From assembly GCA_949358305.1 (NCBI GenBank), contig OX442323.1, positions 3,968,001-4,032,000 of the forward strand: 64,000 bases of DNA, read 5' to 3'. The notes under the pieces are model-generated. The model was not told the DNA's origin and did not search any database. It worked only from the letters and a program-made list of their open reading frames with translations. How positions within the stretch are numbered: position 1 is the stretch's first letter; every line of letters starts with the position of its first letter. Of this stretch, positions 37,401 to 50,044 are shown one piece after another. The DNA is from Strigamia acuminata (Eukaryota > Arthropoda > Chilopoda > Geophilomorpha > Linotaeniidae). The translations under genes were made by a program, and so were the position numbers.

Positions 37401-38080
37401 AAGTAACTGAAAAGTTCCTTTTCCACCTTTTAGAAGTCACTTACATGTGCGTGCGCATGCACATTGCGCATTTCACACAGCTATAGTAGCAGCCATTTTG
37501 TTCTCGATCTGACTGTCTATGAGTTCGTCACCACCAAGAAAACAAACTCGAAGTCTGGTGGTAAATAAGTGCATTCAATGAAAAGTGACTTTAAGGAAAG
37601 GAAGGAAAGTGAAAGTCACTTCTTCTACCACAGATTGAACACACCTATTGAATCTCAATGGATTTTTATGCCACCTGGTAGATGAAATTAAAACAGCTAA
37701 ACTGAAGGGAAGTTTTTTTGTCCACAACGTACTTATGAAAATTTTCATATTCTGAATTCGCCTCAGTGCATTGTGAACAGAAACTTCACGCAACTATTAA
37801 ATTTCGCTAGTAATTAGCTTCGCAGCATTGCAAACTAGCCTTAAGACGCCATCGATTAAAGATGTTTATATGAGGAAAAAATGTGCATCTTAAAATCTAA
37901 AAAATACAGTAGCTGCATTCAAAAATTAAAATAACAATTTTAGTTTAAGTGTATTTTAAGTTTTAACATGGGTTTAAACAGGAAATGATGTCATTTTTGG
38001 TTTAAAATTGAAGTAAAACACAAAATATTTTAGTTTTTGAATGCAGCTAGTATTTGTTTTTGAAATGTAATCCTAGTTAC
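34400..38080. other. Intergenic, repeat-rich
   Basis: No supported gene. It holds Tigger-like fragments (34820-34925, 35180-35210, 36155-36430), an ACCGTATT-family fragment (35240-35410), and a MITE half copy (37760-37845). A block at 37290-37640 contains several 'aagtcact' words in both orientations, probably another inverted-repeat element. Confidence 0.5.
36256..36430. mobile_element. Tigger-like MITE inside a second Tigger-like fragment
   Basis: A left end at 36160 ('gtcaagcctcgttataacaa') runs to about 36255, where a new left end 'cagtcgaaactctttatgac' begins after TA. The copy ends near 'gattcgttataaagattttg'. Tandem or nested insertion of the same family. Confidence 0.65.
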
Positions 38081-38140
38081 CCTGTGAATGTCCAATCTTC
38101 TTCAAGCGACATTTCCTTCTTCGCATAATTCGATGGATAC
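38081..38140 (-). CDS. Candidate exon of unrecognised gene (60 nt)
   Basis: Bounded by acceptor TTATTGCAG (AG at 38142-38141) and donor GTAACT (GT at 38080-38079). The open phase-2 frame reads YPSNYAKKEMSLEEDWTFTG. The frame is compatible in phase with the 60-nt candidate at 43349-43408, giving ...HFRYPSNY... at the junction. I do not recognise the protein. It could instead be chance, since the segment is short. Confidence 0.35.
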
Positions 38141-39004
38141 CTGCAATAACAAAATACAAAAATAAAATAACATTATAACCCTATTTTTATATGATCCCTC
38201 AATTTACAAGAAACCATGCCACATCATCATGTTACAATGCCACAGAATATTGGAAAACTGTCTGCCCAACTTCACCATATGTCTTTTTTCATCCTCAAAA
38301 CACAAATAAATGACCAACTCAGCACATATTTTATAGTTAGATCTTGGTGAAAATTATTCCTACATCAATATCAAATATCTTTCTACACATTCAGTGTCCA
38401 TTTCCTAAAGGAAACCCAGAGGGAGCCATCAGTGTCTAGTTGCAGATGCATCCTCAAACCCGATAACATCTGGCAGGAATTACCTGGCCAAAGGATGTTT
38501 ATTCAACAACTTTTTCCTGCCCCTGGGAACATAGATAAAATAAAATTTAAAAAAGAAAAAAAAAGAAAGAAAAAGGGAGACTCTCGAGTAATCTGACCTT
38601 TTAAAAGTCTAAAAGAACTTAATAAACCCTTCCGGCATTTAACTTGGTAGAAAATGGGAAGAGACACTGTTATGTGTGCTGGTTATGCTCGTTGACTTGG
38701 CAGCATATCCATATGTTTATCATCTTTCACCTTTTACTATCTCATAACATTTTTTTTATACCTTTTTTCATCACATTTTCTCTCATTGCTTTTATACTGT
38801 TGTACAAACATGATGAAAAAAGCATACATTTTTTTAAATGTGTTTTTCAATGGCAAAGCGGCGTAATATAGGACTGGAAATAGCAGTTTAATAGTGGCAT
38901 AACAACTAATCGAAAGGCTCCCCACGAACGCATTGAATGGGCCTCTTAAAACTGATTTGAATTAAGCTTAATAGAATATTTAAAAACCCTGATAGAATCA
39001 TAAA

Positions 39005-39113
39005 CCACGAATAACATGGGAACGTATCTGTGTGCTATTTACTATTGATTCGTTGTTCTGTGCGCTGATTGGATGACAGCAATCACGTGTCAAGCATTGC
39101 TTGCCGACTAACA
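39005..39113. repeat. Dispersed repeat, copy 2
   Basis: Matches 8985-9114 over about 110 bp, ending at 'cattgcttgccgactaacaa'. Non-coding. Confidence 0.65.
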
Positions 39114-40130
39114 AGGGGAGCACATGAATAAGACACTCACAGATTGTTGCAATATTAAACGTGAAGGATTGTTATATCATGCTGAATGAGACCCTAAAAT
39201 AATTTCATTCCATAAACAGCCAACAGTCCGTACAGTCAAACCTCGTTATAACAAACCGTGATATAATAAATTTTTGATTATAACGAATACTTAAAAATGG
39301 CTTGGTTGGTTGGCCCGACAACCCTTGAATCTGCCTCTGACTACAGTTTGCACAAGGTATCTTGATGCCAAATTCAAACACTAAATTCAATTTTTTGCAC
39401 ACGAAAACACAAAGTCTAAAATTGCTTATTCCGCACGAGCGAACAATGCCATTATCTGTGATTATTTCTTCTGGCATCGAGATACCGGGCACAGACTCTA
39501 GTTGCAAGGTGGAGACCATACCGTTTGTTCAAATACACTCTACTTAATTCATTTGGCGGTGAGTTTTTTTTTTAGGTAATATTACCAGCACCTCTGCGGT
39601 GGGCCAACCTAAACCAAGCCTGGATTCTTTCAACCGCAATGCAGATTCCAAAGTTATTTAACTTCAAATCGATTCCAGGTTTGGTTTTGGAATATTGAAA
39701 TATGAAATTATTCCTTTCAAATTTACTCCTTTATGCACCAATTCCAATCGTAGCAATCTGTGGCTAATTTCGCAAACTCCGTCGTGATCTTGCAAAACCA
39801 ACCCAAAAAATGGAATCAAGGTATTTTAAGCCTCTTTGAGACCTCTAACGTTGGGACCGGTAAACACTATTTGCATTCAAAAAGTCAGTTTAAAATTGCA
39901 GTTAAATGTTTTGTTGATTACATTATCACATCCGCACGATTCAAAACATATTTACCATGTATACTCGTGTACAATGCGAGAAATTTTGACCCCAAAACAG
40001 CACCGTAAAGCGGGGGTGTCGCATTATTCACGCATCATAAAAATTAAATAAAAATAAAAAGTGTAACGCACGTAGAATGTTCGTATAATGTGCCCCAATG
40101 TAAGTAGCCACAAAATTTTCCGTAGCAGAG

Positions 40131-40537
40131 TTTATACTTCAAACCGATACAACGTAGTCCAAACTCCTATTGGTTGAGCCGTTTAACTGGCGTAGTGGCA
40201 CAAAAGAGTACCTCATAACACCAGAATTGTAATTCAACTAAGCAAAACAACCAATAAAAAACTAATCCTTTGTTTACCTGCCAAAAGAAACCAACAAACT
40301 GCTAACATTGTTTGATTGATTAAAAGAGGAAAAAGCAGATTTAGCAAATAAAATAAACATTTTATTACCAATCAAATAAAATCCATCATTCTAATCACTT
40401 TTTACACAGAAATTCATTGAAAATAAACAGAACTACTTTTCGCGTAGTTGAGCACAGTCCACAGTCCACAGTTAGGCGTCATCCGACTCAACCAATGGGA
40501 GTTAGGACTAAGTTGTATCAGTTTGCAGTATAGAAGA
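40131..40537. mobile_element. CCAAT-end MITE, copy 3
   Basis: Inverted ends of about 50 bp: left 'tttatacttcaaaccgatac' with 'aaactcctattggttgagcc', right its imperfect inverse. The interior blocks 'aaaacaaccaataaaa' and 'actacttttcgcgtagt' match the copies at 1-350 and 15368-15737. Confidence 0.75.
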
Positions 40538-42370
40538 CTGAATAATGCTGCCTAGGTTTCTTGAAAGCTTAACATTATTTATCAAAAAAATTTATCAATC
40601 CAATTTCACACACAAGTTTCAATCTTGATAAACATTATTTCATACTCAATTTCTATTTAATTTGATCTTTAAAGCAAGTCACATAGTCAGTGATTGAGTT
40701 TAATCAGCTTTTCAGCTTTGTACTCTCTTGTCCTCCTTCAATATTCCTAAAGACAATACATAAAAAAAAACTGAGGAAGTTGTTTGAATTCTGAATAAAT
40801 CATAAAGACAAAAAATTTCCCTAAACTCACCCATATTTGATATATTTTATCAATTTTATCATACGCTGAAACCAAACATTGACATTTCAATACCATTTGC
40901 ATTTGCATTTCAATATATCAATAAAAGCATCATCTATCAAATCCATCCCCATCCCTGTTTTTTATAGGCTTATAAACCTATTTCCAATATAAAAGAGAAC
41001 AATATTTAAACTTGTAAAGTGCTTCCTAATGGGTTTGTTTAACTTAACATCTCATAATATTAGTTTTTAAGATAAAATTTGTTCCTAACTGACCTTAAAG
41101 GTGATGAAATAATCAACTTTCAAGTTGATGAACCCGCCAACTTCTTCACATTCTGAATAAGGAAAGTTTAAACTGGATATTTTCGAGGCAATCCTCCGTA
41201 GTAATTTTGTCTAAGTCAGTGACAAGTGGAAGTGCTAAACCTGTAATAACAAACAGAAAAAGTAAAAAAAAATGTTTTAAACAAACTTTGAAACTGGAAC
41301 AAGGTTTTATGAAGATGGCTAATTGATATTCCTAGTTTACACTCACACATTTACCACTTTTTTATATTTTATTTTAATACTTCCTACAACAAAATAGAAA
41401 TTTCAATCTCAAAGTTATGCCAACTTAGATTGCATTTTCATTTTCCTAAATTTTCACTCAATAAAAAAAATTAAAAAAAAAAAAATTGTCTTCCGCTTGG
41501 GAATTTATGGATGCATAAATGAATATATTAGCAATTAATTATCTAAATTAAACACTGACTATTGTCAGCACGTTTATGTTGCCATTTGTCATCACCCCTT
41601 AAAATATCTTTCCAACAAGATAAAATTTTAACAGACCATTTAACCATAAAATTTTCATTCCATCTCACTTCACTTTTGCTATTTAGATCCAGTTCCAGAC
41701 ACATTCGCTCTCATTACTTCATTAAATGGGTGGATACTAAAAATGTGAGAAAATGTGCACTTTTGCTTCGAATGGTCCAGTAAACTGGATATAATAAATA
41801 AAGATAATTCACTTCCTGATAACTTCGCAAGATGTAATAAAATTAACAAATGAATCTCGACTCTAGATGAAGGAAGTTGCAAACTCGTGCACTTGAATTG
41901 TGTTAGTGAACCAGTCTTGAAAGGCATCTTTCTCCTTTGTAGGTCCAATGACCCCAAACATCGCATCCCAAGATGAAATAAACATTTTTTTCTATCATTA
42001 CTATTATTCAGACACTGGCTGGTGTGACCATTGGGGTGTCCTCGGGTCACTGATGACTCTCTATCCCAGGGGATCATGGGATAGAGAGTTTGTTGCCCAC
42101 AAGTTAAATTAAACAGCACAGTAGAGATGATCCTTATTGACGAGAACTGTGAAGCAATTGCTTTACCGAAAAAGCAAAATAATAAGCTGTTTACGTCAGC
42201 CATTATTAAGAGAGATTTTTTTATAATACCACAACTAATTAATCGAATATGAGTGATTCGGATCGGTCGATAAGCGGAACGGTCCGTACGCGTAACAATA
42301 TTTTTCCGATTTCAAGATACACTTTTTTCTCCGTATAAACATCTCTAAAACTGAAGTGCGTCTTATAATC

Positions 42371-42373
42371 GAA

Positions 42374-42408
<35 letters not shown>

Positions 42409-42412
42409 ATAG
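42371..42412. repeat. (AAAT)n microsatellite
   Basis: About ten AAAT units, directly before the TA that flanks the next MITE. Confidence 0.95.
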
Positions 42413-42418
42413 AGTATA

Positions 42419-42579
42419 CAGCCGAACCTCGTTATAACGAATCGCGATATAATAAATTTTGTTACAACGAATACTTAAAAATGGCTTGGTTGGTCACAGA
42501 ACACCATGTTAAAAAAACTTTAGTTATAAATAACCAATATTTCGGGTCCCTTGCGATTCGTTATAACAAGGCTCGAGTG
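42419..42579. mobile_element. Complete 161-bp Tigger-like MITE
   Basis: Flanked by TA (42417-42418, 42580-42581). The ends 'cagccgaacctcgttataac' and 'gttataacaaggctcgagtg' are inverted. It has the interior 'ggcttggttggtcacagaac' of the family. Confidence 0.9.
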
Positions 42580-43348
42580 TATGTTCTTATTTGGCCGAAA
42601 GCAGCTTACATGAATAACAATTTCACAGAGCCCCAGTAGCCCACTGATTGCACGTCTTGCACCTATCAATGATTTATGTTATTAGACTTCCTAATTTTGT
42701 AAACTTTTTTTTTCAACTCATGTCTACAATACAATTTTATTCAGATTCTAAACATGGGTGGAGTGGCGGCTTCAGCTATCATTGCCCAATCTAGAGTTTG
42801 CACCCAGTATCTTGATGCTAAATTCATACTTCGCATCCCATTCTGTGCACGTGATTCCTCAATGTCCGTCATTATTTAGCAGTATTACGCCTAATATTAG
42901 ACCAAATAATGCTAAAATAAAGTAAATAAACTCATTAACAAAAATAATTTACAGCGTGGTACCTAAAAATTGATGCTTTATTTCTTTTGGTGTCTTAGAA
43001 TCGAAGAAATACGGTGTTAGCCCAAGTTATTATCCAGGTATGCATGTGTGCTTGGCAGAGAGTACGACATCCAGAATCTGCATGTCAGAGATTCGAATCT
43101 TTCATAGGATCCGAAAAGATTTAGATGATTATTTTAATAAAAAAAGTAAAAAAAAATTTAACTTTTATCCAATTTTCGACAAAAAATTCAAAATCTTTAT
43201 AAAATGTAAAGATTTGGGATTCCAAGATTCGGGGATTCGGAACGTGATTCGAAAGTCCATGTCAGAAATTCGGTTGAATGTCGTACTCCCTCATGCATGG
43301 TCTGACCCCATGGGCAAAATTCCTAATTCCTGTCATTTTGAGTTTTAC

Positions 43349-43408
43349 CTGAAATGTTGCAGTGCCGTTGCTGAATTTTTCAAATCCATGCTCCAGTGAT
43401 CACGCCGC
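43349..43408 (-). CDS. Candidate exon of unrecognised gene (60 nt)
   Basis: Acceptor TGTTTTTTAG (AG at 43410-43409) and donor GTAAAA (GT at 43348-43347) bound 60 nt. Only the phase-2 frame is open: RRDHWSMDLKNSATALQHF. It ends in phase 2 and would join 38081-38140 without a frame break. No domain is recognised. Confidence 0.35.
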
Positions 43409-44172
43409 CTAAAAAACAATAAAAAACATAGTGGTGAATCCTTCAGATAGTTTCTTCAATTCAACAAAAAGGCCAAGTGAAACCCTCAGAAACTACTTAT
43501 CTTCCTTCACACAAGTACGAAGAAAATAAATAAACTCCTTTGACATTTCCTTTTTTTAATATTCTAAAATAGGCCGAAATGAAAACCACTATTTTTTAAT
43601 GGTGTTACCTTTAAGGAAAAAAGAAATACATCGGTAGGAACTAAATAAGAAGAAATAAAAGACAAGCAAGACAGGTCTGCATAATGAGAAAAATGAATAT
43701 TTATTATGGCACTCTATTTTGACAGACTTAAGACAAACTCAGCACCTTAAGACACAACTTTCTCACCGCAGTAAAATATTCCCAAAAAGTATTAATCAAT
43801 GTGTCCTTTTTGCAAGGGAATTTGAGTTTGTGAGTGAACTAATTTCTCCTTGCATTCATGTCAATTATCCAGGTTATATTCCAAGCAAATTCCTATTTAA
43901 TTTAAATTTTGTGTCTAGATAATCATTTTAATAATCATGCAATAGGAAATGCCTGCAGTTGATTACATTTTTTTCATGTCTTTTCTTTGTGACTCATTGC
44001 TGAATGATTTGTAAATAGTGAGCACAAACAATGACAACTTGTTTCGTCAAAAAAGCAAAGGATTGGTCGTTTGACCTCCGAACACCGGATACATGATTCA
44101 GCAATTACACGTTCTATCGGAAATGCTTTGGGTGATAAATAATTCAAGTAGCCAAACACTGATTTTCCAATA

Positions 44173-44734
44173 CAATCAAACCTCTTTATAACGAATTTCT
44201 TGTTATAACAAATAGTGGAATAAACTTAACTCATGTTTACTCTAGGAGCAAAACTAACGAAGTCATTTAATAAAATAAAAAGACTTAAAAAGTTAACACG
44301 TTACCGTACTGCCTCGATTTAACGCTGGGGCGTTTATTAATTTTCCCGAGCCGACCCCTCCCGGGCGGGTCGGCTTTCGGCGGCATTTAGTGCACTATAT
44401 GCCGCCTAGCTCCCGGCGTTTAATCGAGGCCCGGCGTTTAGATACGCCCGGCGTTAAATCGAGGCAGTAGGGTAAGTCTTGTGACCAATACATTAAATAA
44501 AGAACAAATCATACATGTTATCAGGTTAATTATTCACCAGGTATAATTGATAGAATAAATCCTTAACAAAAATATGTAATAGAGCAAATGGCACTATTTT
44601 AGTGCTTATTTTTTCTAACAGGTTGGTTGGTTGGCCATAGAACACGATATTAAAAAATTTTGATATAATAAACTTTCTTTTTAGCGAATCGATTTTTCGA
44701 GTTCCTTGCGATTCGTTGTACTGAGGCTCGACTG
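44173..44734. mobile_element. Tigger-like MITE split by later insertions
   Basis: Left end 'caatcaaacctctttataac' after TA (44171-44172) and right end 'ttgtactgaggctcgactg' before TA (44735-44736). The interior is expanded by foreign sequence, including the 159-bp GC-rich MITE at 44309-44467. Confidence 0.65.
44309..44467. mobile_element. GC-rich palindromic MITE, CTGCCTCGATTTAACGC ends
   Basis: Flanked by TA (44307-44308, 44468-44469). The 17-bp ends CTGCCTCGATTTAACGC and GCGTTAAATCGAGGCAG are perfect inverses, with inner 'ggcgttt.at..a' and 'gccgac'/'gtcggc' pairs. It is strikingly GC-rich against its surroundings. No ORF. Confidence 0.9.
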
Positions 44735-47700
44735 TACTGCTTATTTTAAGTGTCATCCGCATAATAATTGAACCAGTGTTTTCAAAGGTTATAAGGTAAC
44801 ATCAGGTACAAGACAGGCTTAATTGTTTGCCAAATAAATATTACTATAGAATTGAAGTTTTATGCATTATTTATTCACTTTGTCAACTGAAAAATGAAAA
44901 AACAAATTGCAAAATTACTTCAGGTACTTCCATTTCCACTTTTGTGACAACGCTATTTAATTATTAACAATATAAAATGGCTGCGTGAAGACCTAATTCA
45001 TGCTATTCGGCTTCTATCCGAAAAGTCACATTAATCTCCTCACCTCCTTTTAGTGACAACAAATTGATCACAGGTGTTTGTAATTTCAACTAATTACCCA
45101 AAATGTTTAATTTTTAATTGTGCAGCAGTAAAATCCTTGGATTAGGAGATATCCAGCTTAACAAGTTACACAATACTTGTCTGCTTGTTGTAGTCCTTGG
45201 TAGCATGTGTCTGGCAAACTAGAAACTTGTGCAAAAGAAAGATCATGGCAACTGTTTTTTGTGTTCCTTCTTTCTAAATTCTAACCACAGATTTCCATTT
45301 ATACATTAGCTGGTTTCGAAGGACAAGGTGCCGAGTTTTAATCAATTACGAAAAGGCAACATCTGTTGCTAGAGAAAAATAACATGGCATTCTGTCTAAC
45401 CTCACCTAACCTAACCTAACATATACTGTAGTTTGCACCCGGTATATGTCTTGATGCCAAAATTAAACTGCGCATTCTAAATGACAAATCCAATACGCGA
45501 TGTAGTATAAAAAGAATTAAATGACAATTTAAATACGCTATTCTTACCAAAGGCCTTTCGACAGTTTCCAGTCATCTTCAGTGGTGGTAATGTTAATATT
45601 ATAACCACCAAAGATATAATACTACATAAGTGATACGCTTAGGAAATAGAAGTTTTAAATATGCGATGTAAATTTGATCTTAAAGCATTTTAAACCGATT
45701 AAAAATAAGTGAAAATCGTCAAAAACATTTAAAAAATTGATTAACCCTCCCCCACCCAAATCTAGGGTCAATTTTGACCTCCAAAATTGTTTTTAGTTAA
45801 CATCAAACAATAAAAAAAAATAATAAATTTAAAAATGGCAAAAAAAATTTCACAAAATTCCTTTGTTTACTCACTACTTTTGAATACAATGTCAATTATT
45901 TTTGTCGCTCTCTTTTGACAAATACCAAATTGCTTAAATTTCTTCATAAACATGAAATACTCGGAGAATAAAATCATTTTCACTCATTTTTGGAAAAATC
46001 TTTTCGACTTGGGAGTCAAAAATGACCCGGGTTGGGTGAGTAAGGGATTTTTTTTAGTTTGGTACTGCTAGGGTTAAACAATCGCTTACTGCTGTTCGGA
46101 TAACCGATCGTTCGTATAACCAGTGTTCGATAATCTAGGCTCTACTGTACACTCTTGTATTGTTTTCCAAACAACTTTATTACAGTAAGATCAGCATTGG
46201 TCATGGCCAGTACTTAGACAATGTACCAGAGAACTGGTAGTCCTTGTTAGGCGTCTTTTTACTATTTATGAGGTTGTTTCCATGCCGATATCATCTGCCA
46301 TCCACATCCAACTGGATTTTCTGTGGTTTCCCCAGTTCTTGATGCAAATGCAAGATCGTGTCCTTCAAAAAGTCATCCAACAAATTACTTCTTGGCCAAA
46401 TACCTGACACATACCTTATGGGTCATGACCATGTTGTCTGTAACTAAAACTTTCTGGCAATGTAGCAAACCATGTCCAAGAAATGTCCCTGGGACTTGCA
46501 TGAGAGACACGAACTCTTAATGGAGAGGTTCTGCAAACTGTCAATCTATAAAAAATATTTTACAAAACTTCCTATCAAAAAAAAAAATTTCAATAGGCAG
46601 TAACTGCAACATAGAACTACGTCAACTGTCACTAGCGAAGAAAGCCGTAGTTCTAAGTAAAAAATTATTGCTAAACCTACACCAACATTGCATCTCCAAC
46701 CATTTCACTTTAATAATTTAATGCATGTTGACCTCACTGTTTATTCTTAGGGGATTTTAAAATATAAAAAAAAAAAAATCAGGAAATTTTTCATCTAGAT
46801 AGATCTGAGGATTTTAATGTCAAAAAAATTTTGAATTAGTTACCCTTCCGGAATAATAAATTGAATATACAAGACTATAATGAATTTTTTAGGCTTCTTT
46901 ATTGAATTTATAATAAAATCAAAAATATTAATGTGATTTGGGTTTCCGCTTGAACTTTCAGAAGCAATTCAGGCTACACAAAATTAAAATCCCTGGTTAG
47001 ATTGATTTTTAGCTTTCAAATGAGCACTGCACTTCTCTCAAAATTAAAAATTTGAATTCCAAACACAAACAAAAAAATATTTAGTATTTTCAAATGCATA
47101 CCATAAACATTAAAGTTGCACAACATTACCAAACAACCCCCAAGTGATGAAATTTGATAACAAATTAACTAAAAGTACCCAATCAACAATTTCAAAAATG
47201 TTATAGCTGTAGGTTAAAAAAGTTGATGAAGATTTATTCACTTTTCCCTTTTTCTTTCGTTAAAAATTTTCCTCATTTGAAAAATAAAAATAAAAAAATC
47301 ACATTTTCACCTCAACTACAGGCAATCTACAAAGGTTTAAGACCTTGCATTGAACTTGTGTATTTCTACCCATCTGGTCAATGGCAGCACTGGATCCATC
47401 ATGAGTAGGCTACTTCATTCATCGCTAACTTGACCTCATAAGTAATTTGAGGATTTATGCAAGTAATATAATTTTTTTTTACTAAATCTATAATTAAAAC
47501 CAATTTTTTCTCTTCTATTTTTACATTTCGCTTACTTTCTGGGTCACTGGGATCAAATTAAAGCATGTCAATCCAACTATCAGTAGGCACATTCAAAAAA
47601 GTCTTTTCGACTAAACAACGGCTTTTAAACTTAATTTTCAGATTTAACTTCAAATATGGTGGCTGTTTTCAATAACAACAAACTGCAAGTTAAACAAGCA

Positions 47701-48269
47701 TTTGTAAATGTGTCCAGTGATAATTTTGTGCCATTAATGTAGGTTACTTCATTTACATACTTGGAATGTGATTAATTCTTCCAAGCTACACCCATTAAAA
47801 GACCAATAACCAGATTTCTTACCAACAAATCTGAATGCTCACTAATTCCAAATTAATAGCCCACTAATCATTTGTCTAGATAAAAAAAATTGCTGATTCA
47901 TTTTGAATGACCAAAACCCAGTTCAGCTCAAAAGACATTGCTAATTACAATCTTAAGAGCCATTTTTTATTATGCTTGTGGCTTCCAATTTATTTCTAGT
48001 CACCCTTCATTATGCTGTTAATAAAGCACATTTATTATGTGTTATATATTATGTGCTTTAGGACATCGAGTAAATTAATGGTTTTCCTCTCTAGATAAGC
48101 CGAAGCACATAACTCTCAATTTTCGACATTGTAAATTTTATTGATTTTGTTTTAACTGTGTTATTACATTGTCATTACCAACTTCAATCCAGAAATCACA
48201 ATGTAATGCGTTGGGATGACAACGAAGCCGCGCGGCAGGATGTTGCCATTTCAGGTTCGTGAGTAGAAA

Positions 48270-48450
48270 ATATTTTGATATTTTCGATATTTCGGTATTC
48301 ACCGATATCGGATCCGATATTTTTTTGCGTGGCCGATACCGATATTGCCACGTTTCTAAAACATTTTAATTTTAATATCGGCGCAGGTATCGGTATCGGC
48401 CGATATTCGGTTGCCGATTATCGGTGCCGGCGATACTGCAAAATATCGAT
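48270..48450. repeat. CGATAT/GGTATCGG-word repeat
   Basis: Dense alternation of 'gatatcgg', 'ccgatat', 'ggtatcgg' and 'gccgata' in both orientations; likely a dispersed palindromic repeat. No coding role seen. Confidence 0.6.
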
Positions 48451-49826
48451 ATTGGTCAAAGTCTACTTTTTGCAACTGCCCGTCAACGTCTGCACATGTA
48501 TGCGAGAAGAAACTATCAGCACGAGGTTTATGAAAATAAAAAATCGTTAAAAATCTATTAAAAAACGATAAAAAATATCAGTTGTTCGCTTAAGCGATGT
48601 TCGGATAATCGATGCTCTACTGTACCAAAAAGCTTAAAACTGCAAACGTCACTGCGCATGCTCAGTAAATATTTGCAAGCATCTGTTTTTGACTCGCCCA
48701 CTAATGCCACTAAAGTGCGGGAAACCAAAAAAATGTTGATTTCCACGCACTTATCCGCACTTTCCACAGTTTCCGCAAGCGAAACGGAAATGACGTCATT
48801 TCGCCGGCAACTTGAGAAGCCCAACCTTGCATTTGCACCGAAAACTAGAGAAACCACAGAAAACCGAGTTACAGGTGGGTGATCTATATCCTATATATCC
48901 TGCATGGTGATGAAGCCGCTGAAATTTGGTATTCTGTAACAAAAGCTTGGGCATTCCAAGTCAGAAAAAGTCAATAAGTTATTACACTTGATATCCTTTG
49001 AAATATTGAGTGCTTAGAATCTTTTGTGCCATCAAAAGTTGCCCCACAAGATGCTCCTTACATGCAACACCCCAGCCAGGGGGGGGGGGGGGAAGCTTTT
49101 GACTTTTAAATGAAGACAAAAATTTTACGCCTTAAAAACTCTTGGCAGAACTGAACATTGGATTCCTTTTTCCATTCATCACAATGCTTTCTAAGCAAGA
49201 GATATTTTTGTACTTAACTGTAAGTACCAGGTTTTATACAGTCATAAAACTAGGTTTAATAGAAATAAAAAGTTGGTTACTGCGAGAAATTTTAATCTCG
49301 CTGCAAAATAGAAATCTGCAGTTCTTCAGCCCTAAATGTTCATAAAAATGGGAAATCTTTCTTGATTTTGTGCTTGAAAAAAAGGGGAAAAATTGGATGA
49401 AGCTTTTATTATTCATGAGCAAACAAATTTAATAAAAATGAATTTTTTTTTCTTTTTTAAATTTCTTATCTGGCACTAAATGCAGTAAATTTGTTTCTTA
49501 TTCAAATTCATTCGCAGAGTTCCCAAGAAAGAAGATAAAATCATGTGGTATGTCAACTTTAGGACTCAATCATAATCCAGTAAATTAATAAACAAATAAA
49601 TTAGTTTGTCAACATTTTATCGCCAATTTATGTACTGTTTTATTACAGCATCACTGAATGAATTATTTGGCGGAATTAATTGCAGCAACATTAGCAAAAC
49701 TATGTTTGGAGAAGTAATTATCAGTGGAATTCAAAATCTGGGTCGTGTTTCCAACTTGAAATCCCAATTTTGCATTTTAATTTAAACATCTAGTGGTGAT
49801 TGATTAAGCTAGAATGTGTTCCTCAC

Positions 49827-49913
49827 TTGGCGGGTTGTTTCGCTATAATTGCTCGAGCTGCGGCTGGGGTCTGAGCACTGCTGGCAACTCTTGCAAAATT
49901 TGTCTTGTTCACA
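49827..49913 (-). CDS. Candidate cysteine-rich exon of unrecognised gene
   Basis: Open frame CEQDKFCKSCQQCSDPSRSS plus SNYSETTRQ, four cysteines in the first 13 residues. Donor GTGAGG (GT at 49826-49825) and a weaker acceptor TTAAG (AG at 49915-49914); an alternative acceptor lies 8 bp upstream. Phase 0 on both sides fits the phase-0 end of the exon interrupted by the retrotransposon (50706). The cysteine spacing suggests a small disulfide-bonded or metal-binding module, but no family is recognised. Confidence 0.4.
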
Positions 49914-50044
49914 CTTAACCACTTTTGTAGAAGTTGGGAGTATCAGAAAGTTTTAAAGTACATTATTTAGACAACAAAAATTCAATTTTAATCGAATAAA
50001 GTCAATTTTTCTTTTTAAAATTGAATAAAAAAAATTTTTTGTAG

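Larger units (their letters stand above)
38141..43348. other. Intergenic or intronic, mostly repeats
   Basis: Contains a dispersed repeat (39005-39113), a Tigger-like left end (39234-39310), the MITE at 40131-40537, a TAAA microsatellite (42371-42412) and a Tigger-like MITE (42419-42579). Minus-strand 41140-41236 has an acceptor (TTATTACAG) and an open frame (LALPLVTDLDKITTEDCLEN...) ending in a stop, possibly a terminal exon, but I could not place it in phase with others. A 13-bp hairpin ('actctctatccca'/'tgggatagagagt') lies at 42057-42091. Confidence 0.4.
43409..49826. other. Intergenic or intronic, repeats and unassigned sequence
   Basis: Holds the Tigger-like MITE 44173-44734 with its nested GC-rich MITE, three CCTAA units at about 45402-45420, and further pogo-type ends ('gataatctaggctctactg' near 46134 and 'ataatcgatgctctactg' near 48607). 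Two related segments (about 46325-46375 minus and 48820-48880 plus) share 'cttgcatttgca' and 'gaaaccacagaaaa'. There is a repeat of CGATAT words at 48270-48450 and a run of 14 G at 49079-49092. A minus-strand frame at 43974-44159 is cysteine-rich but unplaced. No gene is supported with confidence. Confidence 0.45.

Noticed and set aside
38081-38140. Use of this exon as an alternative first exon of the chitinase
   Set aside because: Its frames do not join exon 2 (25557-25632) without a stop; the ATG exon at 34171 joins perfectly.
41679-42203. 174-codon minus-strand frame (MADVNSLLFCFFGK...)
   Set aside because: No recognisable domain, contains a 13-bp hairpin, odd composition and no splice or homology support; probably chance or repeat-derived.
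45397-45421. CCTAA repeats suggesting an arthropod-type (TTAGG) telomere
   Set aside because: Only about three units within ordinary sequence; far too few for a telomere or clear interstitial array.
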